Below, one piece after another: positions 62,601-64,000 of a stretch of DNA of 64,000 nucleotides. Position 1 is the first letter of the stretch. Every line of letters begins with the position of its first letter. The notes beneath the pieces are model-generated. The model did not search any database. It was not told where the DNA came from and worked only from the letters and a program-made list of their open reading frames with translations. This DNA comes from Mastigias papua (Eukaryota; Cnidaria; Scyphozoa; Rhizostomeae; Mastigiidae), in the NCBI GenBank assembly GCA_964019165.1, contig OZ025274.1:8304407-8368406 (forward strand). Direction: 5' to 3'. The position numbers and the translations under genes are program-made.

Positions 62601-64000
62601 TCACACTATATGCAGCTTTAAAGTGCTTTACATGTCGCAAAACTGACAATACTATGCAAGGCATATAATCACTATAAGCACGTGTGTAATAGCTCCAAAG
62701 CATAATCTAAGCGTATTCCTGCAGTGAATCTAGCATTTATAATATCATATGACCATCAGATCTGTCGTCATTGCAGTATTGTCATACCTTGCACACATAC
62801 GTATTTTAGGCCCATCACAAGCAATGCCAATATGTGCAAATACTGTTGTATGATTGAAATTGAGTGGAAATGGGTCAACCTCATCCGCTAAACGTCGTTT
62901 ACATGTATGGTTACACCAATGGCAGTAGTGTAGCTAATATTTCCTATTCAAGTTAGTATTATTCTCTGGTTTTACACTATATACCGCTTTAAAGTGCTCT
63001 ACATGTCGCAACACTGACATTACTATGGAAGGCCTACAATCACTATAAGTACGTGTGTAATAGCTCCAAAACATAATCTAAGCATATTCCTGCAGTGAAT
63101 CTAGCATTTATAATATCATATGACCATCAGATCTGTCGTCATTGCAGTATTGTCATACCTTGCACACATACATATTTTAGGCCCATCACAAGCAATGCCA
63201 ATATGTGCATATAGTGTTCTATTATTGAAATTGAGTGGAAATGGGTCAATCTCATCCACTAAACGTCTTTTACATCTATGGCTACACCGATGCCAGTAGT
63301 TTATCCAATGTTTCCTATTCAAATTAGCCTTAGTCTCTGTTTTTACACTATATACAGCTTTAAAGTGCTTTATATGTCGCAAAACTGACAATACTATGCA
63401 AGGCCTACAATCACTATAAGTACGTGTGTAATAGCTCCAAAACATAATCTAAGCATATTCCTGCAGTGAATCTAGCATTTAGAATATCATATGACCATCA
63501 GATCTGTCGTCATTGCTGGATTGTCATACCTTGCACACATACGTATTTTAGGCCCATCACAAGCAATGCCAATATGTGCATATACTGTTGTATGATTGAA
63601 ATTGAGTGGAAATGGGTCAATCTCATCCACTAAACGTCTTTTACATCTATGGTTACACCGATGCCAGTAGTTTAGCCAATGTTTCCTATTCAAGTTAGTC
63701 TTATTCTCTGTATTTACACTATATACAGCTTTAAAGTGCGTTAGATGTCGCAAAACTGACAATACTATGCAAGGCCTACAATCACTATAAGTACGTGTGT
63801 AATAGCTCCAAACCATAATCTAAGCATATTCCTGCAGTGAATCTAGCATTTATAATATCATATGACCATCAGATCTGTCGTCATTGCAGTATTGTCATAC
63901 CTTGCACACATACATATTTTAGGCCCATCACAAGCAATGCCAATATGTGCATATACTGTTGTATGATTGATATTGAGTGGAAATGGTTCAATCTCATCCG
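59604..64000. repeat. Satellite array, 370-371-bp unit, about 12 copies
   Basis: The marker GTTGTATGATTGAA recurs at 59881, 60251, 60622, 60992, 61362, 61733, 62104, 62474, 62845, 63216 (variant), 63587 and 63958, spacing 370-371 bases. Copies differ mainly at linked sites. Units at 61733 and 62845 share a distinctive set (AACGTCGTTT, TATACCGC, GTGCTCTACATG). Units at 60251 and 61362 share GGTTCAATCTCATCCG. No rRNA, tRNA or snRNA signature was recognised. The array reaches the right edge and so continues beyond the window. Its left edge is the truncated end of the zinc-finger LINE. Confidence 0.97.

Noticed and set aside
59604..64000. Tandem 5S rRNA, tRNA or U-snRNA genes
   Set aside because: The 370-bp unit shows neither the 5S internal control region nor conserved snRNA or tRNA box sequences that I could recognise.
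59604..64000. CRISPR array
   Set aside because: The whole 370-bp unit is repeated without short repeats alternating with unique spacers, and the genome is eukaryotic.

Overview
This is nuclear DNA from a metazoan, most likely an invertebrate. The evidence is spliced exons of a calcium/calmodulin-dependent protein kinase kinase (CAMKK), long AT-rich introns, dense microsatellites and many degraded animal-type transposable elements. A cnidarian or similar genome would fit, but nothing here fixes the phylum. There is no sign of bacterial gene organisation.

Region 1-28.3 kb: the host gene. Three plus-strand exons (8155-8267, 18304-18432, 27095-27292) join in phase and encode the end of the kinase domain, the linker and the regulatory tail of a CAMKK. 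The upstream exons lie outside the window. The two introns (about 10.0 and 8.7 kb) are filled with transposons: an RTE-like LINE remnant, a complete PIF/Harbinger element with 40-bp inverted repeats and a TAA target duplication, an ISL2EU-like transposase relic, a Ty3/Gypsy integrase scrap and several LINE fragments. Upstream of the first exon lie an LTR-type fragment, a CR1/L2-like LINE and CA and AT microsatellites.

Region 28-34.3 kb: apparently intergenic. It holds a second Harbinger scrap and a minus-strand Gypsy gag-pol remnant (gag start and primer-binding-type site near 34.1-34.2 kb) interrupted by a plus-strand LINE.

Region 34.3-52.9 kb: a very AT-rich, plus-strand, decayed Polinton/Maverick-like (virus-derived) element. 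Its recognisable parts are an integrase end, a small zinc-finger protein, pieces of protein-primed DNA polymerase B, a BRO-N domain gene, two virion-type proteins including a capsid-like one, and small basic or glycine-rich proteins. It was used repeatedly as an insertion site: a LINE 3' end (36.2 kb), a complete Tigger/pogo element with an extra HIRAN-domain gene (36.9-39.8 kb), a BEL/Pao element with an intact 975-codon pol frame (41.8-45.1 kb) and an almost full-length RTE LINE (48.76-52.47 kb) with a 14-bp target duplication that splits a virion gene just after its start codon.

Region 52.9-64 kb: degenerate 152-bp tandem repeats with long TA tracts, a fragment with a restriction-like endonuclease signature, a LINE with four C-terminal zinc fingers, and about twelve copies of a 370-371-bp satellite running off the right edge.

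Only CAMKK is a clear host gene. The most notable observations are the HIRAN gene inside the Tigger element, the Polinton-like element with its BRO-N gene, the zinc-finger LINE and the mosaic 370-bp satellite.
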